From an uncultured Clostridia bacterium (GTDB lineage Bacteria > Bacillota > Clostridia > UBA1381), in contig CAKSRS010000004.1 in assembly GCA_934487205.1 (NCBI GenBank), forward strand, positions 8,542 through 72,541: a stretch of DNA of 64,000 bases, read 5' to 3'. This document shows, one piece after another, positions 7,948 through 18,367 of the stretch (positions within the stretch are counted from its first letter, which is position 1; each line of letters begins with the position of its first letter). The notes beneath the pieces are model-generated. The model saw only the letters and a program-made list of their open reading frames with translations. It ran no database searches and was not told the origin of the DNA. Both the position numbers and the translations under genes were made by a program.

Positions 7948-7978
7948 TTGAAATTACAAAAAAATTATGTTATATAAT
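7948..7978 (+). promoter_or_regulatory. Probable promoter of the nicotinamidase-like gene
   Basis: TTGAAA (7948-7953) lies 17 bp from TATATA (7971-7976) or 19 bp from TATAAT (7973-7978). AGGGAGGAA follows just before the ATG at 8011. Confidence 0.6.
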
Positions 7979-8010
7979 ATATATATACATACTATCAGGG
8001 AGGAATTTTA

Positions 8011-8520
8011 ATGAGTAAGATTTTGGTTGTTGTAGATATGCAGAAGGATTTTATCGACGGTGCTTTGGGAACGGCGGAGGCAGAAAAAATCGTAGACGGC
8101 GTAATAAAACGAATTGACGATTTTGACGGCGAAGTCGTGTTCACAATGGACACACATTCGGCGATTTATCTCCAAACACAGGAGGGAAAAAATCTGCCCG
8201 TTCCGCACTGCATAAAAGGCACTGACGGCTGGAAACTTGACAGCCGCATAGAACCTCTTTCCAAATACCGCAAAATTTTTGAAAAGCCGACTTTCGGCAG
8301 CATTGCGCTTGCAAATTACATTGCGGACGGCAATTACAAGGAAATTGAACTCATCGGCTTATGCACCGACATATGCGTAATTTCAAACGCGCTTTTGCTC
8401 AAAGCGTATCTGCCGGAAGAGAAAATTTCCGTAAATGCGGCATGCTGTGCGGGCGTGACGCCGCAAAGCCACGAAAATGCGCTTTCCGCCATGAAAATGT
8501 GCCAGATTAATGTAATTTAG
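8011..8520 (+). CDS. Cysteine hydrolase of the isochorismatase superfamily, nicotinamidase-like
   Basis: At 169 residues this is a compact isochorismatase-superfamily fold. The triad is visible as D9 (VVVDMQKDF), K92 (EKPTFGS) and C122 (GLCTDICV). The nicotinamidase metal ligands are also present: D47 and H49 in FTMDTH, and H66 in PHCIKGT. These features favour nicotinamidase (nicotinamide to nicotinate and ammonia, in the NAD salvage pathway) over isochorismatase or other amidases. It is a little shorter than E. coli PncA. It is monocistronic and divergent from ldh, with a strong AGGGAGGAA ribosome-binding site. Substrate assignment rests on motifs only. Confidence 0.85.
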   Translation: MSKILVVVDMQKDFIDGALGTAEAEKIVDGVIKRIDDFDGEVVFTMDTHSAIYLQTQEGKNLPVPHCIKGTDGWKLDSRIEPLSKYRKIFEKPTFGSIALANYIADGNYKEIELIGLCTDICVISNALLLKAYLPEEKISVNAACCAGVTPQSHENALSAMKMCQINVI

Positions 8521-8617
8521 CGTGCTGTATCTGCGGATTGGTCAGCACGGGAAGGAAATATCAAAAACTTCGGCTTAGGTTTGTTGATTCGAAAACTTTT
8601 CTATTCCATAAAACAAA

Positions 8618-8656
8618 GGCGGTATAAAAAATTAACTTTTTATACCGCCCCTTTTT
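8618..8656. terminator. Bidirectional terminator between the nicotinamidase-like gene and pyk
   Basis: A 13-bp perfect stem (8618-8630 with 8637-8649) closes a 6-nt loop and ends in CTTTTT. The A/T-rich arms allow termination in both directions for the two convergent genes. Confidence 0.85.
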
Positions 8657-10070
8657 ATGAAATTGTTTCAATTTTAATAATATTGGTATTTCCGGACTTG
8701 CCGTCAGTGCGTCCGCCCGTCATTACGATGCTGTCGCCCTTTTTGAGTCCGAAAAGCTCCTGCGCCTGCTTGCATGCATGATAAAACAGTACGTCGGTGG
8801 AATCAAACCTCTGACTGATAACCGGCGTAACGCCCCACGAAAGCGCAAGCTTATACCAGACTTTTTTGCTTATCGCCATACCGATAATATCTACCGGTGC
8901 GCGGAAACGTGATACCATTCGAACCGTCATGCCCGACATTGAGCTTACCACAATGGCTTTAGCCTTGATATCGATAGCCATTCCGCATGTTGCATGGGAA
9001 ATTGCGTCCAGCTGATTTTTTATCTTGAAATCGCCGGTCGAATATCTTTTCTCATAGTGAATATGCTGCTCCGTCTCCTCCACAATTTCCGCCATTATGC
9101 GCACCGTCTCAACCGGATATTTCCCTGCAGCCGATTCGCCCGAAAGCATAACGACGCTTGTGCCGTCATAAACAGCATTCGCCACATCGGAGATTTCCGC
9201 ACGCGTCGGACGCGGATTTTGTATCATTGATTCCAGCATTTCGGTTGCCGTTATTACGCGTTTACCCAGCATGCGGCATTTTGTTATCAGATACTTTTGA
9301 ATAGACGGCAGTTCCGCAAACGGCACTTCTACGCCCAAATCGCCGCGCGCTATCATTATTCCGTCACATTCCTTACAGATTTCATCAATATTATTCACGC
9401 CGTCACGATTTTCGATTTTTGCTATTATATCAATATCTTCGCCGCCGTTTTCACGCACAAAATTGCGCAGACTGCTTATATCTTCCCTATTCGAAACAAA
9501 TGACGCCGCGATGAAATCAACATCATTTTTGATGCCGAACAAAATATCGTCCTTATCCTGTTCTGACAGATACTCCTTCTTTAAAACCTTCCCCGGAAAA
9601 CTCATACTCTTGCGGTTGGAAAGTTCCCCGCCGGTGATTACCGTGCATATTAAATCTGTATCATTCTTTTCATTTACTTCAAAAATAACAAGCCCGTTAT
9701 TAACAAGAATTTTATCGCCGACGTCAAGGTCCTGTGCCAAGCCGTCATAATTTACGCTTACTTGCGTGCTGTCACCCTCGACATTGCGCGTCGTAAAAGT
9801 GAACGTGTCACCGTCCGCAAGCATTATTTTATCATCTTTAAAGGTTGCGATTCGGTACTCCGGGCCCTTCGTATCAAGCATTATCGCTATCGGCAGATCT
9901 AATTTTTCCCTTACCTTTTTTATCATATCAATCTTTTCCTGATGCTCTGCATGAGTACCGTGTGAAAAATTAAGTCTCGCCACATTCAGTCCCGCTTTGC
10001 ACATTTCGGCAAAAGTCTTTTCGTCACTGCTTGCCGGACCTATGGTGCATATAATTTTCGTTTTCCGCAT
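8655..10070 (-). CDS. pyk: Pyruvate kinase
   Basis: This 471-residue cytoplasmic glycolytic enzyme transfers phosphate from phosphoenolpyruvate to ADP. The N-terminus KTKIICTIGPASS and the Mg/K site segment VARLNFSHG are canonical. The active-site region DIIAKIENRDGVNN and the signature IMIARGDLGVE follow. The C-terminal regulatory domain is present, but there is no extra PEP-utiliser domain as in Bacillus-type enzymes. AAGGAGAG precedes the ATG. It is the last gene of a run that starts at rsfS, 31 bp after the CmpB-like gene, and ends at a shared bidirectional terminator. Confidence 0.96.
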   Translation of the reverse strand: MRKTKIICTIGPASSDEKTFAEMCKAGLNVARLNFSHGTHAEHQEKIDMIKKVREKLDLPIAIMLDTKGPEYRIATFKDDKIMLADGDTFTFTTRNVEGDSTQVSVNYDGLAQDLDVGDKILVNNGLVIFEVNEKNDTDLICTVITGGELSNRKSMSFPGKVLKKEYLSEQDKDDILFGIKNDVDFIAASFVSNREDISSLRNFVRENGGEDIDIIAKIENRDGVNNIDEICKECDGIMIARGDLGVEVPFAELPSIQKYLITKCRMLGKRVITATEMLESMIQNPRPTRAEISDVANAVYDGTSVVMLSGESAAGKYPVETVRIMAEIVEETEQHIHYEKRYSTGDFKIKNQLDAISHATCGMAIDIKAKAIVVSSMSGMTVRMVSRFRAPVDIIGMAISKKVWYKLALSWGVTPVISQRFDSTDVLFYHACKQAQELFGLKKGDSIVMTGGRTDGKSGNTNIIKIETIS

Positions 10071-10101
10071 CCTTTTATCTCTCTCCTTATTATAAAAAAA
10101 A

Positions 10102-10890
10102 TCACTTGCCGAGTTTTTCGCTCACCGACGCTATCATACGCTTTATGCGTTCCAAAGATTCCGTTTTGTTAAGTTTCTTCAGATTAGGATACGCCTTCAG
10201 CAGTCGTTTATTCAAAATTTTCTCGGAACTGCGTTTATAGCTCGCCTTAAGTTCCTCCAGAGTTTCCTCCCACTCCGGCTTTTTCTTCATTACGCTTACC
10301 ACGCCGTCGGAAATATGTTCGCCTATTCCGTCCGACAGACCACGCATACGTTTTTCCAGTTCATCAACACGCTTTGCATAGCGTTTGATTTGCATAATCG
10401 CCATAACCGTTAGAATAATATCGGTCAGCAACGTTGCAAAACACACTGCAAGCAATACGATTGTCAGCGGTTTGGGTAAAAATTTTACCACAGCCGCAAT
10501 CATCGGGTGAATAAGTTTTATCACAAACACGCCCGCAAGTCCCCACAAAAGCGAAAATCCCAGACAAACATATCCGTTAAGATTGCACGGCATGTTTGAA
10601 TAGTCCCACCATTTTTCATGAAACAGGCGCTCCAGCACAAATCCCGTAATCCATTCCAGCGCACTGGTCAGCAGCACCGCCGCCAAAAAAAGCACGAATA
10701 TATTATCCTTCACCGGCTCCAATGCCGTTATAATTATAAGCATGCCGAATCCGTAAATAGGACAGACCGGACCGTTTAAAAATCCGCGGTTTACAAAGGT
10801 GCCGTGCACCACAGCCGCATACGCAACCTCGGTGCACCACCCCAAAAACGCATATATTATAAAATATGACGCCGCAGTAATAATATCCAT
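10102..10890 (-). CDS. CmpB-type membrane protein (PF06541, annotated as putative ABC transporter permease)
   Basis: This 262-residue protein has an N-terminal membrane part of about five helices. It begins with the diagnostic YFIIYAFLGWCTEVAYAA and continues through RGFLNGPVCPIYGFG, both typical of the PF06541 family. A charged, partly coiled C-terminal tail follows (about residues 165-262). The family is often labelled an ABC permease, but no transport function is established and no ATPase is nearby. The start codon overlaps the htpG stop (TAATG), so the two are co-translated. A role in the envelope is only a guess. Confidence 0.8.
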   Translation of the reverse strand: MDIITAASYFIIYAFLGWCTEVAYAAVVHGTFVNRGFLNGPVCPIYGFGMLIIITALEPVKDNIFVLFLAAVLLTSALEWITGFVLERLFHEKWWDYSNMPCNLNGYVCLGFSLLWGLAGVFVIKLIHPMIAAVVKFLPKPLTIVLLAVCFATLLTDIILTVMAIMQIKRYAKRVDELEKRMRGLSDGIGEHISDGVVSVMKKKPEWEETLEELKASYKRSSEKILNKRLLKAYPNLKKLNKTESLERIKRMIASVSEKLGK

Positions 10891-12728
10891 TAAATCAACT
10901 TCTCCATCAATTTATTCGATCTCTCTACAAATTTTGTCATCTGTTCAGGCGAAAGCGGCTTATGACAAAGCATGGCCAAATCATAAATATGCTCGCACAG
11001 CATTTTTCTGTTTTCGTCGTCCGCCTTATCAATACTCTTTATCAGCTTATTGTTTGAATTGAGCACAAGCGTAAACTCGTCCTTGAACATATCGCCCATT
11101 CCGGCAAACTGCTGTCCGTACGAACGGTACATCTCCTTCATTCTGCGCGATTCCTCCGAAAGCAGAATAACAGCCGGAGTCTCCTCATTTTTAAGTGCCT
11201 GAACCTCAATTTTCAGATTTTCATCGCCGACCGCCGTTTTAAATTCATCTGTCAGCTTGGTTTTATCCTCGTCCGACAAACCGCTCTCCGACGATGTTTC
11301 CTCAACCGATGAATCAATACGCTTAAACTTCACGCCTTCCTCCTTCATCTCGATAAACGAAATGAAGTGTGTATCCATCATCGTCGGCAAAATTACCGCG
11401 TCAAGCCCCTGCTCGCGGAACATATTGATATACTGCGACTGTAAATTCTCGTCCGAAACGTAATACACGTCCTTTTTCTCTTTGCCGTCCAGATATTCCG
11501 AAAGAGTCAGGTATTTTCCGTCCAGATTTTTATATATGATGTAGTCCTTTACCTTTTCATAGAACTTTTCATCGCGCATACAGCCGTACTTGATGAATAC
11601 GTTAATATCTTCCCAATAACGTTCATAGTCCTCGCGCTGTTTGGTGTAGATTTCCTTCAGCTTGTCCGCAACTTTTTTGGTGATATGCGCCGAAATTTTC
11701 TTTACATATCCGTCGTTCTGCAGGAAACTGCGCGAAACGTTAAGCGGCAAATCCGGGCAATCTATTACGCCTTTTAACAGCATCAAAAATTCCGGAATAA
11801 CCTCTTTTACGTTGTCCGCAACGAAAACCTGATTATTGAACAGTTTAATCTGACCTTCATTCGCCGCAAATTCGTGATTAATCTTCGGGAAATACAAAAT
11901 TCCCTTCAGATTAAACGGAAAATCCACATTCAGATGTATCCAGAAAAGCGGCTCGTTGAAGTCCATGAATACCTTTGTATAAAAATCCTTGTATTCCGCG
12001 TCGGTACAATCCTTCGGCGCTTTCATCCAAAGCGGTGTCGTGTCATTAATCGGCTTAGGCTCGATAACATTACCGTCCTTATCCTTTTCCGGCTCTTTCC
12101 CGACAACCGTGAGATAAATCTCAACCGGAATAAATGAACAGTATTTTGACAGCACGCTGCGAACCGTGTACTCCTCCAAAAATTCCTTTGAATCCTCGGC
12201 AATTGTAAGAATTATCCTTGTGCCGCGGCTTGTTTTATCGCTATCGTCAATATCATAGGTCATTCCGCCGTCACATGACCATTTTACGGCTTTTGCGCCT
12301 TCGCGGTACGACAGCGTTTCTATTTCCACCTTTTCGCTCGGCATGAATGCGGAATAAAAACCCAAACCGAAATGTCCGATTATCTGTGCGTCCTTATCGT
12401 CTTTATCCTTATACTTTTCCAAAAAGTCGGTCGCACCCGAAAATGCGATATCGGTGATGTATTTTTCAACCTCTTCTTTCGTCATGCCGATACCGTTATC
12501 TTCAATAATAAGCTGTTTTTTATCCTTATCGATTATTACATCGATGCGGAATTTTTCATCATCGGCAAGTTCCGCCTCGCCGATGCCCGCCAGCTTTTTC
12601 AGCTTGGTAACGGCATCGCATGCGTTGGAAACCAACTCGCGAAGAAATATATCCTTATCGGAATACAGCCATTTTTTTATAACCGGAAAAATATTCTCCG
12701 AATTTACCGAAATATTACCCTTTGACAT
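10890..12728 (-). CDS. htpG: Molecular chaperone HtpG (bacterial Hsp90)
   Basis: This 612-residue cytoplasmic ATP-dependent chaperone has the standard three-domain layout. The GHKL ATPase N-domain shows LRELVSNACDA, IEDNGIGMTKEEV and IGHFGLGFYSAF. The middle domain contains GILYFPK and NVSRSFLQND. The C-terminal dimerisation domain ends in a short tail without MEEVD, as usual in bacteria. It follows leuS after 38 bp and is coupled to the CmpB-like gene by an overlapping stop/start. The gap upstream holds a small palindrome (CGGACGTCCG) and no clear promoter. Confidence 0.96.
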   Translation of the reverse strand: MSKGNISVNSENIFPVIKKWLYSDKDIFLRELVSNACDAVTKLKKLAGIGEAELADDEKFRIDVIIDKDKKQLIIEDNGIGMTKEEVEKYITDIAFSGATDFLEKYKDKDDKDAQIIGHFGLGFYSAFMPSEKVEIETLSYREGAKAVKWSCDGGMTYDIDDSDKTSRGTRIILTIAEDSKEFLEEYTVRSVLSKYCSFIPVEIYLTVVGKEPEKDKDGNVIEPKPINDTTPLWMKAPKDCTDAEYKDFYTKVFMDFNEPLFWIHLNVDFPFNLKGILYFPKINHEFAANEGQIKLFNNQVFVADNVKEVIPEFLMLLKGVIDCPDLPLNVSRSFLQNDGYVKKISAHITKKVADKLKEIYTKQREDYERYWEDINVFIKYGCMRDEKFYEKVKDYIIYKNLDGKYLTLSEYLDGKEKKDVYYVSDENLQSQYINMFREQGLDAVILPTMMDTHFISFIEMKEEGVKFKRIDSSVEETSSESGLSDEDKTKLTDEFKTAVGDENLKIEVQALKNEETPAVILLSEESRRMKEMYRSYGQQFAGMGDMFKDEFTLVLNSNNKLIKSIDKADDENRKMLCEHIYDLAMLCHKPLSPEQMTKFVERSNKLMEKLI

Positions 12729-12766
12729 CTGAAATTACCTCTTTTCTGCGGACGTCCGTCCTAAAA

Positions 12767-15178
12767 TTACTTTACAACAATATTTACAAGCTTGCCCGGA
12801 ACGCAGATAACCTTAACAACATTTTTGCCTTCCGTCAGTTCCTTCACCCTGTCGCTTTCAAGTACAAGCTTTTCGAGCGCGGCTTTGTCTGCGTCTGCCG
12901 GCGCCATCATTTTATCCTTAATTTTGCCGTTAATCTGAATAACGATTTCAACCTCGTCGTCAATCGTCTTTTCTTCATCATATTCGGGCCATGCGGTGAG
13001 CGCCAAAAGCTCCGTATTGCCGTATTTTTCCCAGAGTTCTTCCGTAATATGCGGCGCAACCGGATTTAAAAGCGTCAAAAGTATGCGGTATTCGCCCTTT
13101 GTAACGCTGCCCTTTTTATAAAATTCGTTGACAAGGCTCATGAGCGTGGCAATCGCCGTGTTATACTTCATCTTTTCATAATCGTCGCTGACTTTTTTTA
13201 TCGCCTTGTGAATGCTCTTTTCGAGGTCGTTTGAGTAACCTTCATCATCATTCACCATAGGCTGCAGATTCCATACGCGCTCCAGGAATTTGTAGCAGCC
13301 CTTGAGTCCCTTTTCCGACCACGGAGTAGACTGGTCAAACGCGCCGATGAACATTTCAAACGTACGAACCGCGTCCGCACCGTAATCGTTTACAACCTCG
13401 TCCGGATTTACGACATTACCGCGCGATTTTGACATCTTTTCGCCGTTTTCGCCCAAAATCATACCGTGCGACGTACGCTTATGATACGGCTCTTTTGTAG
13501 GCACAATGCCTATATCGTAAAGGAATTTATGCCAAAAACGCGAATACAGAAGGTGCAGCGTTGTATGCTCCATTCCGCCGTTGTACCAATCAACCGGCGA
13601 CCAGTATTCAAGCGCCTCCTTTGATGCAAGCGCATCATCATTGTGCGGATCCATATAGCGCAGGAAGTACCAGCTTGAACCCGCCCACTGCGGCATGGTA
13701 TCGGTTTCGCGCACGGCATGACCGCCGCAGTGCGGACAGGTCGTATTAATCCAATCGGTTGCCTTGGCAAGCGGCGATTCGCCGTTCTCGCCCGGCTCAA
13801 AAGTTTCAATTTCCGGCAATTCAAGCGGCAGCTCGCTTTCCGGAATCGGAACCCAGCCGCATTTTTCACAATATACCAGCGGAATAGGCTCGCCCCAATA
13901 ACGCTGACGCGAGAATACCCAGTCGCGCAGCTTAAAGTTTACCTTACGCTTGCCTATGCCCTTTTCTTCAAGATATTTTATCATTGCGGGAATTGCTTCC
14001 TTAACGCTCATACCGTCCAAAAATCCCGAATTTACCATGGTTCCGCTTGAAACGTCGGTATAAGCCTCTTTCTGAACATCCTCACCTCCGCCGACAACCT
14101 CAATAATCGGCAGATTAAACTTCTTTGCAAAATCCCAGTCGCGGCTGTCATGCGCGGGAACAGCCATGATTGCGCCCGTTCCGTAGGTGACAAGCACGTA
14201 ATCCGAAATAAATACCGGAATTTCCTTACCGGTAACGGGATTTACCGCATTGACGCCCTTTAGCTGGGCACCTGTTTTTTCCTTTGCAAGCTCGGTACGC
14301 TCAAACTCCGATTTTTTCGCCGCCTCGGCAATATATGCCTTGACTTCATCGGCATTTTCAAGCGTCGGCATGAGCTTTTTTACAAGTTCATGCTCCGGCG
14401 ACAAAACCATATATGTCGCGCCGAAAAGCGTATCGCATCTCGTTGTGTAAACAACAACATCATCGCCCGACGTAAGACGGAAGGTAACCTCCGCGCCCTC
14501 ACTTCTGCCGATCCAGTTTTTTTGCTGCGTTTTAACGCGGTCGATGTAGTCAACCTCGTCCAAATCGTCGATAAGACGCTGCGCATACTCTGTAATTTTA
14601 AGCATCCACTGGCTCTTTCTCTTTTGCACAACCTCGCTGCCGCAGCGCTCGCATACACCGTTTACGACTTCCTCATTGGAAAGTCCGACCTTACAGCCGG
14701 TACACCAGTTAATTGGCATCTCCTGTTTATACGCCAGTCCCTTTTTGAACAGCTGCAAGAAAATCCACTGCGTCCATTTGTAATATGACGGGTCGGTCGT
14801 GTTCACTTCACGCGACCAATCGAATGAAAATCCGAGCATTTTCAGCTGTCTCGTAAAGTTGGCAATGTTATTTTTTGTTACGATTTTCGGGTGAACTTTA
14901 TTTTTTATGGCAAAGTTTTCCGTAGGCAGACCAAACGCGTCCCAGCCGATCGGATAAAGAACGTTATACCCCTGCATTCTGCGCTTTCGTGCAAGAATAT
15001 CAAGCGCCGTGTAGCTTCTTGGGTGACCCACGTGCAAGCCTTGTCCCGACGGATACGGGAACTCGATAAGCGCATAATACTTCTTCTTATCGCTGCCGTT
15101 TACGGCATGAAAACAGCCTTTTTCCTCCCATTTATCCTGCCATTTTTTTTCAATGTTTTTGTAATCGTACTTTTCCAT
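12767..15178 (-). CDS. leuS: Leucyl-tRNA synthetase
   Basis: This 803-residue class I synthetase charges tRNA-Leu. The HIGH-type motif appears as [20 protein letters not shown] and the KMSKS loop as [12 protein letters not shown]. The CP1 editing domain contains [14 protein letters not shown] and [15 protein letters not shown]. Zinc-like CxxC pairs (WCTGCKVG with CERCG; YCEKCG with CPHCGG) are present. The length is typical of bacterial LeuRS. The start codon overlaps the rsfS stop (TAATG), so the two genes are coupled. This rsfS-leuS pairing is unusual but both genes concern translation. Confidence 0.97.
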   Translation of the reverse strand: MEKYDYKNIEKKWQDKWEEKGCFHAVNGSDKKKYYALIEFPYPSGQGLHVGHPRSYTALDILARKRRMQGYNVLYPIGWDAFGLPTENFAIKNKVHPKIVTKNNIANFTRQLKMLGFSFDWSREVNTTDPSYYKWTQWIFLQLFKKGLAYKQEMPINWCTGCKVGLSNEEVVNGVCERCGSEVVQKRKSQWMLKITEYAQRLIDDLDEVDYIDRVKTQQKNWIGRSEGAEVTFRLTSGDDVVVYTTRCDTLFGATYMVLSPEHELVKKLMPTLENADEVKAYIAEAAKKSEFERTELAKEKTGAQLKGVNAVNPVTGKEIPVFISDYVLVTYGTGAIMAVPAHDSRDWDFAKKFNLPIIEVVGGGEDVQKEAYTDVSSGTMVNSGFLDGMSVKEAIPAMIKYLEEKGIGKRKVNFKLRDWVFSRQRYWGEPIPLVYCEKCGWVPIPESELPLELPEIETFEPGENGESPLAKATDWINTTCPHCGGHAVRETDTMPQWAGSSWYFLRYMDPHNDDALASKEALEYWSPVDWYNGGMEHTTLHLLYSRFWHKFLYDIGIVPTKEPYHKRTSHGMILGENGEKMSKSRGNVVNPDEVVNDYGADAVRTFEMFIGAFDQSTPWSEKGLKGCYKFLERVWNLQPMVNDDEGYSNDLEKSIHKAIKKVSDDYEKMKYNTAIATLMSLVNEFYKKGSVTKGEYRILLTLLNPVAPHITEELWEKYGNTELLALTAWPEYDEEKTIDDEVEIVIQINGKIKDKMMAPADADKAALEKLVLESDRVKELTEGKNVVKVICVPGKLVNIVVK

Positions 15179-15525
15179 TACTTCGTCTCCTCTATGTCAA
15201 CCTCAATTTTTTCCGCATCATTCCATAAATGCTCAAGCGCATAAAATCCGCGTGTTTCCCTGTCCATGATATGCACGATGATGTCGTCAAAATCCATCAA
15301 AATCCAGCTGCCGCCGCGGTAACCCTCAACATGCAGCGGCGCAAAACCGTTTTCCTTCATCTTTTCCTCAACCTCATCGGCACATGCGCGAACCTGTATG
15401 CCTGAGCCGCAAGAGCATATTATAAAGTAATCGCCCAGCGATGTCAGCTCCGAGATATTTAAAACGTCGATATCCGCCGCACGCTTGTCGTCCAGTGCTT
15501 TTACGATAATCTTCAGTCTGTCCAT
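15178..15525 (-). CDS. rsfS: Ribosomal silencing factor RsfS
   Basis: This 115-residue protein is of the Iojap/RsfS family, which binds L14 on the 50S subunit and blocks subunit joining when nutrients are scarce. The family core is visible: [19 protein letters not shown], then a [12 protein letters not shown] helix and the Trp/Asp-rich end [15 protein letters not shown]. It appears to start the minus-strand run rsfS-leuS-htpG-CmpB-pyk. The usual partners nadD and yqeK are not adjacent here. Confidence 0.93.
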   Translation of the reverse strand: MDRLKIIVKALDDKRAADIDVLNISELTSLGDYFIICSCGSGIQVRACADEVEEKMKENGFAPLHVEGYRGGSWILMDFDDIIVHIMDRETRGFYALEHLWNDAEKIEVDIEETK

Positions 15526-15567
15526 TAAAATTCTCCCATCACATTATTTTTCATGCTGAATATCCAA

Positions 15568-15573
15568 ATTATA
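15568..15573 (-). promoter_or_regulatory. Likely -10 element of the rsfS-leuS-htpG run
   Basis: TATAAT on the minus strand (15573-15568) lies 43 bp upstream of the rsfS start. The best -35 is TTGGGA with a short 15-bp spacer, so this call is tentative. Confidence 0.4.
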
Positions 15574-15632
15574 TAATACTACATTTTTTCCCAAATGTCC
15601 ATACATTATCAGAAATTTCTGTTAATTTGACG

Positions 15633-15675
15633 AAAAAAGAGGGCCGGTAAATACATTTATTATACCGTACCCCTC
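15633..15675 (-). terminator. Terminator after the transglutaminase-like gene
   Basis: On the minus strand, GAGGG pairs with CCCTC and CGGTA with TACCG around a small internal loop. The stem is followed by TTTTTT (15638-15633). It separates the mur/fts cluster from rsfS. Confidence 0.7.
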
Positions 15676-15690
15676 CCCCGGGAATTTTAT

Positions 15691-17229
15691 TTATTTGTTT
15701 GCACGCGACTCCGAAACAGGTTTACCGTTTGAATCCCACAAAAACAGCTTTTTTGTTTCGGACGCATTGCTGCCAAGCTTGACGGCACCTATCGTCCCTG
15801 AAACTGCAGAATAGGTCCATTCGTTTATTTCTGCATTCAACAGCTTTTCACCTTCCGAATAATCTGCCGTTAATATATTGATTGGGTTTTCTATATCTTC
15901 CGTTATAAAATACTCAACCGCATTTTGTTTTATATCTGTGTTATAATAAATTTCTCCGAGCAATATGCCATATGATTTGACGGAGTCGGATATAAGCCTG
16001 TTATTAAAATTCCCGTAAATTGTTAATTGATTATTAATGTAATAACCTTTCATATCAATAATATATTTACCGTCCGAATAACTTGTAACGCAGTGATATG
16101 TACCCTTATTGGTAACCTCACCGTTTTCATCGGTAGATTTATGCTTGCTGTTAAATATATGTCCCGATTCGTATTTTTTGCTTGTACATGAAATGTTTTC
16201 TGAAATATCTTTACAACAAAGCAGCACCCAATCGCTCACATTGCCGTGTGCATTTTCCCCCGCAACATCATCATTCACAAAACGCTCGATTGACGTCAGA
16301 AAATAATTATGCGACGCACCTATACTATTCCCAACGCTGTCGCTGTCGGTATAGTAAACAGGATCATTCCATGTCTCGTCCAAGAGATACCATTCACCGT
16401 CAATTTTGATACAATTCCACATGTGGCATATTTTATCATTTATACATATTCCAGTCCTAATTAAATCATCTTCCGTTCCCAGTTTTTCTTTGAGCCGCTC
16501 GTTAAGCTTTTCATAAATCATATTGAGCGCAACCGCATTTCCCTGACATACCGCGTTTTTGTCAACAAGACCGCCGTATGCGGTAAAGATTGAATACTTG
16601 CTTATATCTGATGTATCCTCATTAAACGTTTTTAATTCCTTGGCGGCATATGTATTTTCATTGGCAAACGCATCGTGAATAACAAGTATTTTCCCGATAA
16701 TATCATCATCGGGAATTTTTTCGGACAGTTTGATGTAATTGTCTACTCTATTATTCATTTTAGTACGGTAAATTTCAAATTCATTTGAATCCGCAGTCAG
16801 GTAGTAGGGATAGATTATTTTCATTATGCCGTTTTCACTATAGGTTCCGATTTTCGTCAGCGCCAGATATTGCGGATAAGCGAGTGCTGCATACCGATAC
16901 GGCTGAAAAATAATTTTCTCTGCATCCGCCTTTCGTATATTAAACCTGCTGATATCCACCTCTTTCATCCGGTTTTGAATTGCGTTACAAAAAATAGTAT
17001 ACAGTTCGTTTTGTACTCCGTCGGTTTCATTGCTTTCGATCGTTGCCGCATCGTTTACCGTAATCTGAAATATTGCCTTTTCTGTTTCATTTTCTTCTTT
17101 TTCCGAAACCACAAGCGGCGAAATCCCGCCTTTCGGATATAATATCTCATTATATCCGTCTGCACATACCATCGTTGAACACAACAATAACATTACAATT
17201 AAAATTTTAAAAGCCAATCTTTTTTTCAT
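15691..17229 (-). CDS. Secreted transglutaminase-like protein
   Basis: The 512-residue protein begins with a signal peptide (about residues 1-23, MKKRLAFKILIVMLLL then CADG). A transglutaminase-like cysteine-protease fold is indicated by C228 (VCQGNAVAL), H269 (HMWN) and D284 (YLLDETWND), the classic Cys-His-Asp order. Bacterial members act as extracellular peptidases or crosslinkers. The last 20 or so residues contain KKLFLWDSNGKPVSES, resembling the C-terminal module of three secreted proteins at 41386-50551. It follows murG after 31 bp with no obvious promoter, so it is probably the last gene of the cell-wall cluster. It may act on wall peptides, which is inference. Confidence 0.8.
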   Translation of the reverse strand: MKKRLAFKILIVMLLLCSTMVCADGYNEILYPKGGISPLVVSEKEENETEKAIFQITVNDAATIESNETDGVQNELYTIFCNAIQNRMKEVDISRFNIRKADAEKIIFQPYRYAALAYPQYLALTKIGTYSENGIMKIIYPYYLTADSNEFEIYRTKMNNRVDNYIKLSEKIPDDDIIGKILVIHDAFANENTYAAKELKTFNEDTSDISKYSIFTAYGGLVDKNAVCQGNAVALNMIYEKLNERLKEKLGTEDDLIRTGICINDKICHMWNCIKIDGEWYLLDETWNDPVYYTDSDSVGNSIGASHNYFLTSIERFVNDDVAGENAHGNVSDWVLLCCKDISENISCTSKKYESGHIFNSKHKSTDENGEVTNKGTYHCVTSYSDGKYIIDMKGYYINNQLTIYGNFNNRLISDSVKSYGILLGEIYYNTDIKQNAVEYFITEDIENPINILTADYSEGEKLLNAEINEWTYSAVSGTIGAVKLGSNASETKKLFLWDSNGKPVSESRANK

Positions 17230-17260
17230 ATTGATTTTCCCTTTTATACAAGTGTATTCT

Positions 17261-18364
17261 TTATTCCTTTGTTATTTTTAAAATAAGGTCATAAATTCTG
17301 TCGAGGGCGTCGGTAACGGCAAGCTTTGCAACATTCTTGCTCATATCGGCAAGGCGCTCCTTATCAAGCGTCATTTCCATTATTTTATCATATAAAATAT
17401 CCGATGTGAGAATATCCTCGGTAAGGACAACGGCGGCATTGTTTTTCTCGAGTTCGCGCGCATTTTGCTCCTGATGATTCCGCACAACGTTCGGCGACGG
17501 AATAAGAATCGACGGTTTTTTGAGCGCCGCTATTTCCGAAACGGTTATAGCGCCCGCGCGCGACACAACAACGTCTGCCGCAGCCATCGCCGTACTCATA
17601 TTATTTATGTACGGTACGACCTTTATATCGTCGGTAAGTTCAATCCCTTCATCTTTGAGCCGCTTTGAATATTCCGCAAAATTTCTGTCACCCGTGCCGA
17701 AAAGCAGGCTGATTTCATTATCGCGGATAAGCTTTTTCAGTACGCCGACCATCGTCTCATTTATCTTCGCCGCACCGAGACTTCCGCCGAAAACAAGCAC
17801 GAACGGCTTATCCGAAAGTCCCAGTTCCGCCCGAGCCGTTGCTTTATCGGCACACAGAATTTCGCCGCGTATCGGATTACCCGTAAGCACACATTTTTCC
17901 GGTTTTTTCATATGTGCGCGTGTTTCCTCAAAACTTATCGCAACATGGTTTACATACCCTTCCGCACCCTTTACCGTGAGCCCCGGGTACACATTCTGCT
18001 CATGAATAATCGACGGAATCCCTTCCTTATGCGCCGCCATGCTCACGGGACCGGAAACATATCCGCCCGTGCATACAACCGCGTCCGGCTTAAATTCGCG
18101 AATAATTTTGCGGCATACATGCTTTGATTTTTCCAGCTTATAAAGCACCGCAAAATTGCGCAGAATGTGCTTACGGTCAAATCCGCGGATATCAATATAC
18201 TTTATTTTATACCCCGCCGCGGGAACAAGCTTTTTTTCCAGTCCGTGTTCCGTACCTATAAAAAGCGCCTCAAAATCCGCGTCCTTTTCCTTCATGTAAT
18301 CGGCAACGGACAGCGCCGGGTTGATATGTCCCGCCGTTCCGCCGCCGGCAAATAAAACTCTCAT
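17261..18364 (-). CDS. murG: UDP-N-acetylglucosamine--undecaprenyl-PP-MurNAc-pentapeptide GlcNAc transferase
   Basis: This 367-residue GT28 enzyme makes lipid II from lipid I at the inner face of the membrane. The N-terminal loop AGGGTAGHINPALSVAD and the GYVSGPVSMAAHKEGIPSIIHEQN region are typical. So is the C-terminal nucleotide-sugar site VVSRAGAITVSEIAALKKP with its NHQEQNA loop. It begins 3 bp after ftsW and follows the usual mur/fts order. Confidence 0.97.
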   Translation of the reverse strand: MRVLFAGGGTAGHINPALSVADYMKEKDADFEALFIGTEHGLEKKLVPAAGYKIKYIDIRGFDRKHILRNFAVLYKLEKSKHVCRKIIREFKPDAVVCTGGYVSGPVSMAAHKEGIPSIIHEQNVYPGLTVKGAEGYVNHVAISFEETRAHMKKPEKCVLTGNPIRGEILCADKATARAELGLSDKPFVLVFGGSLGAAKINETMVGVLKKLIRDNEISLLFGTGDRNFAEYSKRLKDEGIELTDDIKVVPYINNMSTAMAAADVVVSRAGAITVSEIAALKKPSILIPSPNVVRNHQEQNARELEKNNAAVVLTEDILTSDILYDKIMEMTLDKERLADMSKNVAKLAVTDALDRIYDLILKITKE

Positions 18365-18367
18365 ATA

